Positions 8,473 to 18,368 are shown, numbered from the stretch's first letter. The stretch: DNA of 64,000 nucleotides from Pseudooceanicola algae (GCF_003590145.2 NZ_CP060436.1:2142001-2206000); one strand, 5' to 3'. The notes: a model not told the origin generated them from the letters alone. Program-made: numbers and translations.

Positions 8473-9789
8473 CTAGCGGTGCCCGGTCTGCAGCTTGCGC
8501 TCCAGATACATCGAGTAGCGGGACATGGAGAAACAGAAGAGGAAGAAGACGACACCGATGAACAGGAACAGTTCCCAGTAGATGCCGTTCCAGTCGGTGT
8601 CGGCGCGGATCGCGGTGGCCAGACCCAGCGGATCGAGAAGACCGATGATCGAGACCAGCGTGGTATCCTTGAACACCCCGATGAAGGTCGAGACGATGCC
8701 GGGAATCGAGATCTTCAGCGCCTGGGGCATGATGATCAGCCGCTGTGCCTGCCAGTAGTCGAGGCCAAGCGAATCGGCGCCCTCGTACTGACCCTTCGGC
8801 AGTGCGGCCAGACCGCCCCGGATCACTTCGGCCATGTAGGCCGAGGCAAAGAGGGTGGTCATGATCATCACCCGCAGGATGATGTCGAAATTGGTGCCCG
8901 GCGGCAGGAAGATGTTCAGAAGGACCGAGGCCACGAACAGCAGCGTGATCAGCGGCACGCCGCGAATGAACTCGATGAAGCCGACGCAGAGCCATTTGAC
9001 CAGCGGCAGATCCGACCGGCGACCAAGCGCCAGGACGATGCCGATGGGCAGCGAACAGGCAATGGCCACGACCCCGATGGTCACCGACAGCATGAAGCCC
9101 CCGAATTGCCGCGAGGCCACGGGTTCCAGCGCCAGCGGCAGGACAGAGGCCAGCCCATTGGCAATCGGCCCGGTCAGGTAGAGCCACCAGATGATGGTGC
9201 CGAAGGCGGCGATGATCACCGCGAACCCATCGGGCACCGCGCGCAGCGCCAACTTGTAGACCCCGTAGCCGACCGCGAAACCGGCCAGCGTCACGACCGA
9301 GACCCAGACCGTGCCGCCCCAAAGCAGCCAGGGAAGGATGAACGGATAGATGACCGAGAAGATCATCACCCGCGACGGCACCAGGTGCGCGAACAGCACC
9401 GGCCCAAGGGCCACCAGCAGAAGCAGCAGCGCCAGGATCGGCCGCCAGTAAAGCTCGCTCGGGTAGAAGCCGAACATCAGCTGTTGCCAGCGATCCCGGA
9501 TGACCCCCCAACAGGCGCCTTCGTGATGCCGCGCGATCCCGACAAAGATCTCTCGGCATTCGCTTAGCGAATCGGCGTGCCAGGTCGGCGCGATGAACCA
9601 GGGCAGCAACCGCTGCAGCAGGAAAGCGACAAACAGGATCGACAGGATCGTCAGCAACGTGTTCGCCCAGCCCGAGAACAGGTTGGTCTTTGCCCAGCCG
9701 ACAGGCCCGACGGTCGATGATGGTGGCTCTTCCTGCGGCAACATCGTGTCGCGGACGAAAAGCACCGTATCTGCATGCGTATTGCTCAT
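8473..9789 (-). CDS. bztC: Amino-acid ABC transporter permease BztC
   Basis: The 438-residue inner-membrane permease has an N-terminal extension with several hydrophobic segments, then the HisM-type permease domain. The EAA-loop region reads EVIRGGLAALPKGQYEGADSLG, which contacts the ATPase. A long insertion between the first and second membrane segments is typical of the Bzt/Aap class rather than of the short HisM/HisQ permeases. It pairs with BztB. The gap to the bztB stop is one base, so the genes are in one operon. Confidence 0.93.
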   Translation of the reverse strand: MSNTHADTVLFVRDTMLPQEEPPSSTVGPVGWAKTNLFSGWANTLLTILSILFVAFLLQRLLPWFIAPTWHADSLSECREIFVGIARHHEGACWGVIRDRWQQLMFGFYPSELYWRPILALLLLLVALGPVLFAHLVPSRVMIFSVIYPFILPWLLWGGTVWVSVVTLAGFAVGYGVYKLALRAVPDGFAVIIAAFGTIIWWLYLTGPIANGLASVLPLALEPVASRQFGGFMLSVTIGVVAIACSLPIGIVLALGRRSDLPLVKWLCVGFIEFIRGVPLITLLFVASVLLNIFLPPGTNFDIILRVMIMTTLFASAYMAEVIRGGLAALPKGQYEGADSLGLDYWQAQRLIIMPQALKISIPGIVSTFIGVFKDTTLVSIIGLLDPLGLATAIRADTDWNGIYWELFLFIGVVFFLFCFSMSRYSMYLERKLQTGHR

Positions 9790-9790
9790 C

Positions 9791-11047
9791 TCAACGCTCC
9801 ACCAGTTTGACGCGATTGTTGTAGAGGTTCATCACGCTCGAAATACTCAGGCTGATGGCGAGGTAGACCAGCATGCCCAGCAGAACCGTCTCGAGCTCGC
9901 GCCCGGTCTGGTTCAGGGTGATGCCCATCAGGGTCCCGGTGATGTCCATGTAGCCCACGGCAATGGCCAGCGACGAGTTCTTGGTCAGGTTCAGGTATTG
10001 CGAGATCAGCGGCGGGATGATGACCCGCAGCGCCTGGGGCAGGATGACCAGCGACATGATCCGGTTGGACCGCAGGCCAAGCGCCGCGGCGGCTTCGCTC
10101 TGGCCGCTGGAAATGGCCAGGATGCCGGCGCGCACGATTTCCGCGATGAAGGCGGCAGTATAAAGCGACAGCGCCAGCCAGAGCGCGATCAGCGAATTGC
10201 GCATATGGGTGCCGCCGGCGAAGTTGAAGCCCTTGAGCTCGGGATAGCCGAAATGGAAGCCGAGAAGGCCCAGCAGGACGATCACCGGCAGCAGAAGGAC
10301 GCCGGTGCGGATATGCCAGGTGCGGGGCCGGATGCCGGTCGCTTCCTGGGTGGCATCGGCCTTCTTGCCGATCCGGCGGGAGACGAAGATCGAACCGCCC
10401 AGCACCAGAAGGATCGCGATCAGGTCGAGACTGATGTCGAAGGCGCCAAAGACGCTGATATCGCCAAGGCCCCGCGCGAACAGCGGTTCAGGCACGTAAA
10501 CGCCCCGGTTGGTGATCGCGACACTGTCGAACAGTTTCATGGTCGAAGCGGGATCATCGCCGCGGAAGGCACTTGGCGCCGGCAGGCTTTCGATCAGGAT
10601 CGCCATGCACAGAACGATCCACATCAGGACCGGGACGTTGCGGAACATCTCGACATAGACCGTCATCAGGCGGGCGATCAGCCAGTTGCCCGACAGGCGC
10701 AGGACGCCGACGATCACGCCGACGATCGTGGCCGTGATACAGCCCAGCACCGCGACAAGCAGCGTGTTCAGCAGCCCGACAAAGGCGGCGCGCAAGTGGC
10801 TGGATTGAGAGGAATAGTCGATAAGGCGCTGGTTGATGTCATACCCGGCCGGCTCGAACATGAAGCCGAAGGAAGGCTCCTTGCCGAGATCCGCGAGGTT
10901 CTGGATCGTGTTGTTCGCCAACCAGCCCACAAGGGTCAGGAAGGCGATCAGCGCAATGATCTGGAAGGTGATCGCGCGATACCGCGTGTCGTAGACAAGC
11001 ATGGATAGCTTGAAAGACTCCGCCGGCGGATCGGAAAGCGTTGTCAT
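9791..11047 (-). CDS. bztB: Amino-acid ABC transporter permease BztB
   Basis: The 418-residue permease subunit has about eight hydrophobic segments. The loop AEIVRAGILAISSGQSEAAA and the following LGLRSNRIMSLVILPQALR form the conserved ATPase-contact region. Like BztC it has an enlarged first periplasmic section compared with HisQ/M proteins. It follows bztA after a hairpin, the usual arrangement in which the binding protein is made in excess of the membrane components. Confidence 0.94.
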   Translation of the reverse strand: MTTLSDPPAESFKLSMLVYDTRYRAITFQIIALIAFLTLVGWLANNTIQNLADLGKEPSFGFMFEPAGYDINQRLIDYSSQSSHLRAAFVGLLNTLLVAVLGCITATIVGVIVGVLRLSGNWLIARLMTVYVEMFRNVPVLMWIVLCMAILIESLPAPSAFRGDDPASTMKLFDSVAITNRGVYVPEPLFARGLGDISVFGAFDISLDLIAILLVLGGSIFVSRRIGKKADATQEATGIRPRTWHIRTGVLLLPVIVLLGLLGFHFGYPELKGFNFAGGTHMRNSLIALWLALSLYTAAFIAEIVRAGILAISSGQSEAAAALGLRSNRIMSLVILPQALRVIIPPLISQYLNLTKNSSLAIAVGYMDITGTLMGITLNQTGRELETVLLGMLVYLAISLSISSVMNLYNNRVKLVER

Positions 11048-11133
11048 GGTCTGATGTTCCCCGTGATCCGGCCCATTCTGTGGGTGCGTCTGCGCGCGGC
11101 GGGCCGGTCATTCTGGCCCATGGGCCGTATTGA

Positions 11134-11163
11134 AAGAGGGCGCGGAAATCTCCGCGCCCTCTT
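11134..11163 (-). terminator. Attenuating hairpin between bztA and bztB
   Basis: A perfect 13-bp stem (AAGAGGGCGCGGA / TCCGCGCCCTCTT) with a 4-base loop begins 7 bp after the bztA stop. Such hairpins after binding-protein genes usually stabilise that part of the message and cause partial termination. Confidence 0.8.
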
Positions 11164-11170
11164 CTGCATC

Positions 11171-12190
11171 TTAGCGGAAGGGCGGCGTGTAGAGCAGCCC
11201 ACCGTCGGTGTATTGCGCGTTCAGACCACGCGCGAGACCGATCGGGGTGTTCTCACCGATGTTCTTCTCGAAGATCTCACCGTAGTTGCCGCCGGCGGTG
11301 ATCGCCATCAGCGCCCAGTCGTTGCCCAGGCCAAGCATCTCGCCCAGGCTACCTTCGGTGCCCAGCAGACGGTTGATCTCGGGGTTGTCGGTGGCAGCGG
11401 ATGCCATGTCCTTGGCGTTGGCCGAGGTCACGCCAAGTTCTTCGGCAGCGACGAGAGCGTTCAGCGTCCAGGTGACGATGTCACCCCATTCGTCGTCGCC
11501 ATGGCGGACGAGCGGGCCGAGCGGCTCTTTCGAGATGATCTCCGGCAGGATGATGAAATCGCCGGGGGTCTCGAAGGTGGCACGCGTCGCGGCCAGACCG
11601 GAAGCATCCGTCGTGTAGACGTCACAGGCGGAAGCAAGGAATTGCTGCTGCGCTTCGGCGTTGGTTTCGATCGGAACCGGCTCGTAGCTCATGTTGTTCA
11701 CACGGAAGAAGTCCGCGAGGTTGAGCTCGGTCGTGGTGCCGGTCTGGATGCAGACGGTCGCGCCATCAAGTTCCTTGGCCGAGCTGACGCCCAGTGCCTT
11801 GGGGACCATGAAGCCCTGACCATCGTAGTAGTTGACGCCGGTGAAGGTGAACTTCAGGTCGACATCGCGCGAGAAGGTCCAGGTGGTGTTCCGGGCCAGC
11901 ATGTCGACTTCGCCCGAAGCGAGCGCGGTGAAGCGGGTTTTGCCGGTGGTCGGCACGAACTCGACAGCGGTCGGGTCGCCAAGAACGGCAGCGGCCACGG
12001 CGCGGCACAGGCTTACATCGAAGCCGGACCATTCGCCGTTGTCGTCGGGGGCTGCAAAGCCCACGAGACCGGTGGAGACGCCGCAATTCAGGGTGCCGCG
12101 TGCCTTTACGTCATCCAGAGTGGCTGCACCGGCAGCGCCGGCGGCCAGACCTGCAACGGTCAACGCGCCAAGAAATACGGTTGTTTTCAT
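11171..12190 (-). CDS. bztA: Amino-acid ABC transporter substrate-binding protein BztA
   Basis: This 339-residue periplasmic binding protein for acidic amino acids and their amides is exported by a signal peptide (MKTTVFLGALTVAGLAAGAAGA, cleavage about residue 22). The mature start TLDDVKARGTLNCGV and internal blocks such as FTALASGEVDMLARN and ARGLNAQYTDGGL closely match BztA of Rhodobacter capsulatus as I recall it. The start chosen has GGAAGAGG just upstream; in-frame codons further upstream lack a signal sequence. It is the first gene of bztABCD. Confidence 0.95.
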   Translation of the reverse strand: MKTTVFLGALTVAGLAAGAAGAATLDDVKARGTLNCGVSTGLVGFAAPDDNGEWSGFDVSLCRAVAAAVLGDPTAVEFVPTTGKTRFTALASGEVDMLARNTTWTFSRDVDLKFTFTGVNYYDGQGFMVPKALGVSSAKELDGATVCIQTGTTTELNLADFFRVNNMSYEPVPIETNAEAQQQFLASACDVYTTDASGLAATRATFETPGDFIILPEIISKEPLGPLVRHGDDEWGDIVTWTLNALVAAEELGVTSANAKDMASAATDNPEINRLLGTEGSLGEMLGLGNDWALMAITAGGNYGEIFEKNIGENTPIGLARGLNAQYTDGGLLYTPPFR

Positions 12191-12460
12191 GTTTACCTCT
12201 TCCTGATTGTCCGTCTTTGGAGTCAGACGGTTCTCTGGCCCCTTGGGACCGAGGACGATACTCGCCAAGGGTACTCCCCCTCAACAATGCCTAAACTGTG
12301 GGCTTAATCATCGCATCGGGTCAAGTAGATCATAACGAAAACTGAATGATCACGCTCGCGGAACGGGTGGAATCAAGGCCGAAAACACGGCCGGACTGTC
12401 CCGTTCCGCGGCCCGCTTCGGGCCGGAAAAATCCCTGGCGGGCAGGAAACTGAGGCAAAT

Positions 12461-13171
12461 TCAGCCGTGAACGAGGTCCAGAAACTCTTTCGCATGGAGA
12501 AAAGCGACTTTTTTGCCGTCGGCAACGGCTTTCGCTTCGTCATCCAGGCCCCATTGCTCGGCCTGCCAGTCCTCATCGACGCGGGACATGTCCCATATTT
12601 CTGGCGTGGCGGCAGCGTCCAAAAATGCGGCAAAACCCAGCACCAGCGACCCCGAGAGGCTAACGAGATCGTGGAAGGCGGCCAGTTCGAAGGGCGAAAG
12701 TGCGGCGACCTGCGCCGACAGCCGCGACAGGGCCTGCGGATCCTGAGAATCGTGAATCACGCCCTGACGCGGTTCCAGTCGTGCATCCAGCCGGGTCGCG
12801 GCCCAATCCAGCATCGGATCCCAGACGGCGGCCTGTCTTTCGACCAGTTCGACCGGGCTTGTGGCGCGATAGCAGACAAGGTCGCTGTCGCCATAATCGG
12901 CCAGCAATTGCGCAACTTCGCCGTGCTGGGTCGCCACCTTGTCGATGGCGGAATTGGCCGTCCGCATGAAGGGCATCGAGGTGGGATCGATGGCGTCTTC
13001 CTGCGCTTGCCATTCGGCGGCGATGCGGTCGGCCAGCGCCCGGCTGGGCAGGGCCAGCGCGGCCTTGGCCGGGGTCTTGACCGGGCGGCCGTCAAGCTGA
13101 ACGGAAAAGCCTTGGGGCGTTTCCACGACATCGGCGGCTTTCCAGAACCGGCGGGCTTTCCATTCGCTCAT
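12461..13171 (-). CDS. ATP12 family ATP synthase F1 assembly chaperone
   Basis: The 236-residue protein belongs to the ATP12 family. In mitochondria Atp12 binds the F1 alpha subunit during assembly of ATP synthase; the bacterial homologues are mostly alphaproteobacterial. The N-terminus WKARRFWKAADVVETPQGFSV and the block DLVCYRA near residue 97 are characteristic, as is the C-terminal WGLDDEA. Its ATG overlaps the stop of the HAD phosphatase gene, so it is the last gene of a four-gene overlapping operon. Confidence 0.93.
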   Translation of the reverse strand: MSEWKARRFWKAADVVETPQGFSVQLDGRPVKTPAKAALALPSRALADRIAAEWQAQEDAIDPTSMPFMRTANSAIDKVATQHGEVAQLLADYGDSDLVCYRATSPVELVERQAAVWDPMLDWAATRLDARLEPRQGVIHDSQDPQALSRLSAQVAALSPFELAAFHDLVSLSGSLVLGFAAFLDAAATPEIWDMSRVDEDWQAEQWGLDDEAKAVADGKKVAFLHAKEFLDLVHG

Positions 13172-13860
13172 GCGGCAGTTTCCTTCGTCAGGCGGTCGAT
13201 TTCGGCCAGCAGGGTCGCGGGGGTGCCGGCCTGCCCGGCCGCATGCGCCAGCGCGCCGGTCGGATGATAGCCCCAGTCGACGGCAATCGCAGCGACACCA
13301 GCAGCATGGGCCATGTCGATATCAAAGGTCGTGTCACCGATCATCACCGCGCGCTCTGCTGCGACGCCGGTTTCCGCCAGCGCGGTCAGGATCATCGAGG
13401 GATGCGGTTTCGACGGGTGATCGTCAGCCACCTGGATGGTCTGGAAGACGCCGGTCAGCCCGTGGTTTTCCAGCAGCGCGACCAGGCCACGACGGGATTT
13501 TCCGGTGGCGATGCCCAGAAGGGTGCCGGGCTGTGCCGCCAGGGTTTCAACCAGCTCGCGCATTCCGGCATATAGCGGCGAATGTGACGCCCCAGCCGTG
13601 ACCCGGCGCTGCATGTAGGCGACCTTGTAGCCTTCGACCAGACGGACGCAGGTCGCGGCATCGACCTCCGGCGCAAGGTGCGGCATGGCAACGTCCAGCG
13701 ACAGGCCGACGATGCCCAGAATCGCGTCCCGCGCCGGCGGCGTCAGCCCTTCGCCGTCAAAGGCATCGACCATCGAGCCGATGATGTCGCCCTGGCTGTC
13801 CGACAGGGTCCCATCCACGTCGAAGATGACCAGGCGGGGCAATGCGGCGGTATCGTTCAA
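13168..13860 (-). CDS. HAD-IA hydrolase, phosphoglycolate-phosphatase-like
   Basis: About 230 residues if translation starts at the TTG overlapping the stop of the pseudouridine-synthase gene (TTGA). HAD motif I is FDVDGTLSDS, motif II is IATGK and motifs III/IV appear as KPHPSM and IGDTTFDIDMA. The cap domain lies between residues 25 and 95. A second TTG six codons later would give MPRLVIFDVDG, so the exact start is uncertain. Likely a small-molecule phosphatase; the substrate is not evident. Confidence 0.88.
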   Translation of the reverse strand: MNDTAALPRLVIFDVDGTLSDSQGDIIGSMVDAFDGEGLTPPARDAILGIVGLSLDVAMPHLAPEVDAATCVRLVEGYKVAYMQRRVTAGASHSPLYAGMRELVETLAAQPGTLLGIATGKSRRGLVALLENHGLTGVFQTIQVADDHPSKPHPSMILTALAETGVAAERAVMIGDTTFDIDMAHAAGVAAIAVDWGYHPTGALAHAAGQAGTPATLLAEIDRLTKETAA

Positions 13861-14912
13861 AGAGGCTCGTCCATGTCGAAGGGATCCTTGCGCACGTCCT
13901 TTTCGGACCACTGGAAATGATCCCAGCTGCGCTTCATGTGGTCGGGCAGTGGCGCTTCCAGTTCCAGCGGCTTTCCAGTGATCGGATGCGGCAGGCGCAA
14001 CAGGCGGGCATGCAGGTGCAGCTTGCGGCTGATGTCGCCGCCCAGCTGGGCGCCCCAGCCGTCGCCCAGGTTTTCCTGACCCGAACCGCCGTACTTGCCG
14101 TCCCCGATGATCGGATGCCCGATCTCGGCCATATGGGCGCGCAGCTGGTGGGTCCGCCCGGTCACGGGCACCAGTGCGACCCAGGTCGCCCGCTGGCCCA
14201 GCCGGAACAGGTTGGCGTAGTCGGTCACGGCGCGCTTGGCACCGGGGGTCTTGTCGACCTCGCGCGGGTGCACGCAGATCATCTTTTCGCCCTCGCCGCC
14301 CGAGCCATGGCCCGGCGCCTTCACCAGGCCGAAGGAAATCGTGCCCATGTAGGGCACCGGCACACCGGCGACGAGCGCCCAGTAGATCTTGCGCGTATCC
14401 CGGTGGCGGAAGGCCTCGGTCAGCTTCTGCGCCGCCAGACGGTGACGCGCCAGCAGCAGCAGGCCCGAGGTGTCCTTGTCCAGCCGGTGCACCAGCCGGG
14501 GCTTTTCATCCAGCCCGAACTTCAGCGCCTCGGCCAGCCCGTCGACGTGGCGCGTGGTCTGCTTGGACCCGCCCTGAACGGCCAGGCCGGCGGGCTTGTT
14601 CAACGCGATGATGTCATCGTCCTTGTAGAGCACGCAGGACTGGATCATCCGCTCGTCTTCGTAGCTGATCCTGGACTCGCGCGGGGCGAAGGCGCTTTCG
14701 TCCACGGCGGGAACCGGCGGGATGCGCAGTTCCTGCCCCGGCTCGAGGCGGTGGTTGGATTTCACCCGCCCGCCGTTCACCCGGATCTCGCCCTTGCGGC
14801 ACATCTTTTCGATGCGTCCCTGCGTCAGATGCGGGAAACTGCGCCGCATCCAGCGGTCCAGCCGCATCTCTGCATCCCCGTCAGGGATGGTAACCGTCTG
14901 CACACCGCTCAT
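13857..14912 (-). CDS. RluC/RluD-family 23S rRNA pseudouridine synthase
   Basis: The 351-residue protein has an N-terminal S4 RNA-binding domain (about residues 16-65) and an RluA-type catalytic domain with the signature HRLDKDTSGLLLLA; D145 in HRLD is the expected catalytic Asp. The overall form is closest to RluC, which modifies 23S rRNA, but the exact target uridines cannot be read from sequence. It overlaps crcB upstream (ATGA) and the HAD gene downstream. Confidence 0.92.
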   Translation of the reverse strand: MSGVQTVTIPDGDAEMRLDRWMRRSFPHLTQGRIEKMCRKGEIRVNGGRVKSNHRLEPGQELRIPPVPAVDESAFAPRESRISYEDERMIQSCVLYKDDDIIALNKPAGLAVQGGSKQTTRHVDGLAEALKFGLDEKPRLVHRLDKDTSGLLLLARHRLAAQKLTEAFRHRDTRKIYWALVAGVPVPYMGTISFGLVKAPGHGSGGEGEKMICVHPREVDKTPGAKRAVTDYANLFRLGQRATWVALVPVTGRTHQLRAHMAEIGHPIIGDGKYGGSGQENLGDGWGAQLGGDISRKLHLHARLLRLPHPITGKPLELEAPLPDHMKRSWDHFQWSEKDVRKDPFDMDEPL

Positions 14913-15292
14913 GCGATAAGCCCCCGCATTGCATATGTCCCTGCCACGATGGCCGCGAGGGAGATCACCACGTTGATGCCGACATAAAGCGCGGCAAGCG
15001 CGGGCTGGCCGCGTTCGTAAAGGGTGAAGGCCTCAAGCGAGAAGGACGAAAAGGTCGTGAAGCCCCCAAGGATCCCCGTCGCAAGGAAGGGGTTCAGATG
15101 GGACCAGCCCCGGTCACCGACGATGACCACAAGGCAGCCCATCAGGAAGGAGCCGAAAATATTGACGAAGATCACGCCAAGCGGCAGCGGCGCACCCGGC
15201 CCCACCAGGCGCAGGATCACCACGCCCGACAGGTAGCGCAGCGACGCCCCGATGGCACCGCCCGCAGCAACTTGAAGAACCGTTGTAAACAT
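14909..15292 (-). CDS. crcB: Fluoride ion exporter CrcB (Fluc channel)
   Basis: The 127-residue membrane protein has four hydrophobic segments and the Fluc motifs GASLRYL, NIFGSFLMG and GGFTTFSSFSLE, which line the fluoride pore in dual-topology dimers. The start is the ATG giving MFTTVLQVAAGG; longer readings upstream are not membrane-like. It is the first gene of the crcB-pseudouridine synthase-HAD-ATP12 operon. I did not recognise a fluoride riboswitch upstream. Confidence 0.94.
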   Translation of the reverse strand: MFTTVLQVAAGGAIGASLRYLSGVVILRLVGPGAPLPLGVIFVNIFGSFLMGCLVVIVGDRGWSHLNPFLATGILGGFTTFSSFSLEAFTLYERGQPALAALYVGINVVISLAAIVAGTYAMRGLIA

Positions 15293-15522
15293 GGCGCGTC
15301 TGTCGCCCGCCACGGGCAAGGAGTCAAGCGGCACAAGGGTCTGGCGACGCAGCGCAATCGGGCCGGGCGCCCCGGCGGGCCTGAGTGTGCGGGCGATGGG
15401 CGGCCCTGCGCACCACACGGGCAGGTTGTCGCGCGCCCCTGATCCGGCAAGCGAAGGCGCAATTGGTCCCGCAAGCTGCGGGAAGCGATTTCCAATACCG
15501 CTTCGGCACCCTAGATTGGCCC

Positions 15523-16851
15523 CATGACAGATCTCTTCGGCGACACCCCCCAAGCCCCTGCCCGCCCGGCCCCCGAGGCCGCGGACCGCCCCTTGCCGAC
15601 CGGCTGCGCCCGGCGCTGCTGGACGAGGTGATCGGGCAGGACCACATCCTGTCTGCCGACGCGCCCCTGGGGCGGATGCTTGCGGCGGACAAGCTGTCTT
15701 CGCTGATCCTCTGGGGGCCGCCCGGGGTGGGCAAGACCACCATCGCGCGGCTGCTGGCCGACGCCTCGGACCGGCATTTCGTGCAGATCAGCGCGATCTT
15801 TTCGGGCGTGCCGGAACTGCGCAAGGTCTTCGATGCCGCCAAGACCCGGCAACGCACCGGTCAGGGCACCCTGCTTTTCGTCGATGAGATCCACCGCTTC
15901 AACAAGGCCCAGCAGGACGGGTTCCTGCCCCACATGGAAGACGGCACCATCGTGCTGGTCGGCGCGACAACGGAAAACCCGTCGTTCGAACTGAACCGCG
16001 CGCTGCTGTCCCGCGCCCAGGTTCTGGTGCTGCATCGCCTCGACGCGGGCGCGCTGGCCGAGCTGCTGGATCGGGCCGAGGCCGCCACGGGCCGCCCCCT
16101 GCCCCTGACCGAAGACGCCCGCGCCGCGCTTGTGGCCATGGCGGATGGCGACGGGCGGGCGATGCTGAACCTCGTGGAACAGGTCGCCTCGATCGACGTC
16201 AGCACGCCGCTGGATGCCAAGGGGCTGGCCGGGCGGCTGCAACGGCGCGCGGCGCAATACGACAAGAATGGCGACGAGCATTACAACCTGATCTCGGCGC
16301 TGCACAAATCCATTCGCGGGTCCGACCCCGATGCCGCGCTGTACTGGTTCGGGCGGATGCTGGAGGGCGGCGAAGACCCGCGGTATCTGGCCCGTCGTCT
16401 GGTGCGCATGGCGGTCGAGGATATCGGCCTTGCCGATCCCCAGGCCCAAAGCCACGCCCTGCATGCCTGGGAAATCTACGAACGCATCGGCTCGCCCGAA
16501 GGCGAGCTGGCCCTTGCGCAATCGGTGATCTACCTCGCACTGGCACCGAAATCCAACGCCGGCTACGTCGGCTACAAGCAGGCCCGCGCGGCGGCGAAAC
16601 AGACCGGATCGGCCCCGCCGCCGCATCACATCCTGAACGCCCCGACCACGCTGATGAAGGAACAGGGCTACGGCGCCGGCTATGCCTATGACCATGACGC
16701 CGAAGACGGGTTTTCCGGGCAGGATTACTTTCCCGAAGGCACCGGGCGGCTGTCCTTCTACGATCCGCCCGACCGGGGTTTTGAACGCGAGATGCGCAAG
16801 CGGCTCGACTGGTTCGACAAGCTGCGCGAAAAGCGGCGCAGCGGGGCCTGA
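15523..16851 (+). CDS. rarA: Replication-associated recombination protein A (AAA+ ATPase), apparent N-terminal frameshift
   Basis: RarA/MgsA is a clamp-loader-like AAA+ ATPase acting at stalled forks. The body shows Walker [15 protein letters not shown], Walker [12 protein letters not shown], sensor 1 [11 protein letters not shown] and the C-terminal MgsA region with [14 protein letters not shown]. The expected N-terminus (ATG at 15523, [12 protein letters not shown]) is in a different frame from the body ([18 protein letters not shown]). One missing C in the CCCC run at 15589-15592 would join them. Read literally the ATG frame stops after about 35 codons. Either a sequencing error in a C run or a true mutation; no good alternative start exists in the body frame. 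Confidence 0.85.
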   Translation, partial: HDRSLRRHPPSPCPPGPRGRGPPLADRLRPALLDEVIGQDHILSADAPLGRMLAADKLSSLILWGPPGVGKTTIARLLADASDRHFVQISAIFSGVPELRKVFDAAKTRQRTGQGTLLFVDEIHRFNKAQQDGFLPHMEDGTIVLVGATTENPSFELNRALLSRAQVLVLHRLDAGALAELLDRAEAATGRPLPLTEDARAALVAMADGDGRAMLNLVEQVASIDVSTPLDAKGLAGRLQRRAAQYDKNGDEHYNLISALHKSIRGSDPDAALYWFGRMLEGGEDPRYLARRLVRMAVEDIGLADPQAQSHALHAWEIYERIGSPEGELALAQSVIYLALAPKSNAGYVGYKQARAAAKQTGSAPPPHHILNAPTTLMKEQGYGAGYAYDHDAEDGFSGQDYFPEGTGRLSFYDPPDRGFEREMRKRLDWFDKLREKRRSGA

Positions 16852-16873
16852 CCCCAGCCGCCGCCACCCGGCC

Positions 16874-18283
16874 TTACAGGCGGAAGCGCATGGTCACCTT
16901 GCGCCCGCCACGCAGCACGTCCAGCTGCAGGGACCGCGAGGCGCGCGACAGCGCCTTGTCCGCATCGCGCGAGGTCTCTGTTTCATCGCCATTGACCGCC
17001 AGCAGCACGTCCCCCGGTCGCAACCCGGCCCGCTGCCCCACCTGCCCCGGTTCCTGTACCATGGCGCCGGTGGTCGTCAGAGGCAGCTGATATTCCGCGA
17101 TGACGGCCGGGTTCACGGTGACCAGCGTCATGCCGGGGATCGGCCCCTTGTCGGTGGTTTCGACAGGATCGCGTGCCGGTTCCTCGGGGGCCGTGGTCAT
17201 GGGCACCGCAATCGTGCTGCGCTCGCCGTCGCGCAGACGCTCGATCTGCGCCTTGCCACCCATGCCCTTGACGGACATGCGGAAAACCATCTCGGCCGGG
17301 CTCGAGATCGGGTTGCCATCCACAGCCAGGATCACGTCCCCCGGTGTGAACCCAGCCGCCGCAAAGGGGCTGTCCTCGTGCAGCGCATCGATCACGATGC
17401 CTTCGGGATGATCGAGGCCAAGCGCCCCGGCCATGTCGGTATCCACGCCATGCCCGGTCATCCCGGCCCAGGGGTGCCGAAAGACCGCCGCCCCGTCGCG
17501 TGCCTGCGCCACGAATTGTTCGATAAGCGCGGCGGGAATCGCAAAGCCAATGCCGTTCGATCCGCCCGAGCGCGACAGGATCGAGGTATTGACCCCGATC
17601 AGATCGCCCTTCACGTCGATCAGGGCGCCCCCCGAATTGCCCGGATTGATCGGCGCATCGGTCTGGATGAAATAGCCCCGTTCGCTGCCCGCCGCCGCGC
17701 CGGACCGCGCGAGGCCGGACACGATGCCGGAACTCACCGTCTGTCCGACCCCGAAGGGGTTGCCGATGGCCAGCACCAACTCACCGACTTCGACATCGTC
17801 GCTGTCGCGCAGGGCGAGGTAGGGCAGATCATGGGCATCTTCCAGCTTCAGGATTGCCAGGTCCGCCGCGGCGTCCGCCAGCAGCACCTCGGCGTTGAAT
17901 TCGCGCCGGTCGTTCAGCACGATGCTGATCTCATCCGCCTCACCGACGACGTGGTAATTGGACACCACGATCCCGTCGTCCGACAGGATCACCCCGGAGC
18001 CAAGCGAGTTCTGCACCTGCGGCCGCGCCTGACCGAGGTTGCCAAAGAATTGGGAAAAGAACGGGTCATTGGCAAAGGGGCTCTGGCGGCTCGGCACGAT
18101 GGTCTTGGCAAAGATATTGACCACTGCCGGGGCGGCCTTTTTCACCAGCGGCGCGAAGCTGAGCGAGATTTCCGCCTGACTTTCCGGGACGCGGTCCTGC
18201 GCCAGGGTGGGCGACAGGCCACCAAAGGCGGTCAGCAGGGCAATCAGGGATGCGGTCAGAACGGGGCGGTGAAACGTTTGCAT
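16874..18283 (-). CDS. DegP/DegQ-type periplasmic serine protease
   Basis: The 469-residue HtrA-family protease starts at an ATG with GGGAAAGG upstream and has a signal peptide ending near PTLAQ (residue 29). The trypsin-like domain has catalytic His111 (SNYHVV), Asp141 (AAADLAIL) and Ser217 (NPGNSGGAL). Two PDZ domains follow (around residues 290-370 and 385-465), the second with the loop RPGDVLLAVNG. It degrades or refolds damaged envelope proteins. It runs convergently with rarA, 22 bp apart. Confidence 0.95.
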   Translation of the reverse strand: MQTFHRPVLTASLIALLTAFGGLSPTLAQDRVPESQAEISLSFAPLVKKAAPAVVNIFAKTIVPSRQSPFANDPFFSQFFGNLGQARPQVQNSLGSGVILSDDGIVVSNYHVVGEADEISIVLNDRREFNAEVLLADAAADLAILKLEDAHDLPYLALRDSDDVEVGELVLAIGNPFGVGQTVSSGIVSGLARSGAAAGSERGYFIQTDAPINPGNSGGALIDVKGDLIGVNTSILSRSGGSNGIGFAIPAALIEQFVAQARDGAAVFRHPWAGMTGHGVDTDMAGALGLDHPEGIVIDALHEDSPFAAAGFTPGDVILAVDGNPISSPAEMVFRMSVKGMGGKAQIERLRDGERSTIAVPMTTAPEEPARDPVETTDKGPIPGMTLVTVNPAVIAEYQLPLTTTGAMVQEPGQVGQRAGLRPGDVLLAVNGDETETSRDADKALSRASRSLQLDVLRGGRKVTMRFRL

Positions 18284-18368
18284 CTTGGGCCTTTCCCGGA
18301 ACATGGACATGCCGCCTGCATGGCCGAAGCGGCAGGCGCAAAGCACTCCCATAGACCGGAAAAAGCAA

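Noticed and set aside
8458-11008. Long plus-strand frames opposite bztC and bztB
   Set aside because: Shadow frames of membrane protein genes; translations are highly polar and low in hydrophobic residues, as expected of antisense reading.
12191-12460. Possible sigma-70 promoter TTGACC upstream of bztA
   Set aside because: The -35 is good but no acceptable -10 lies at 16-18 bp (CCACAG at 17), and a nearby TATGAT lacks a -35; not called.
15293-15522. Possible fluoride riboswitch in the crcB leader
   Set aside because: I could not identify the conserved fluoride-riboswitch core; the leader has GC-rich repeats but no convincing match. A covariance-model search would decide.
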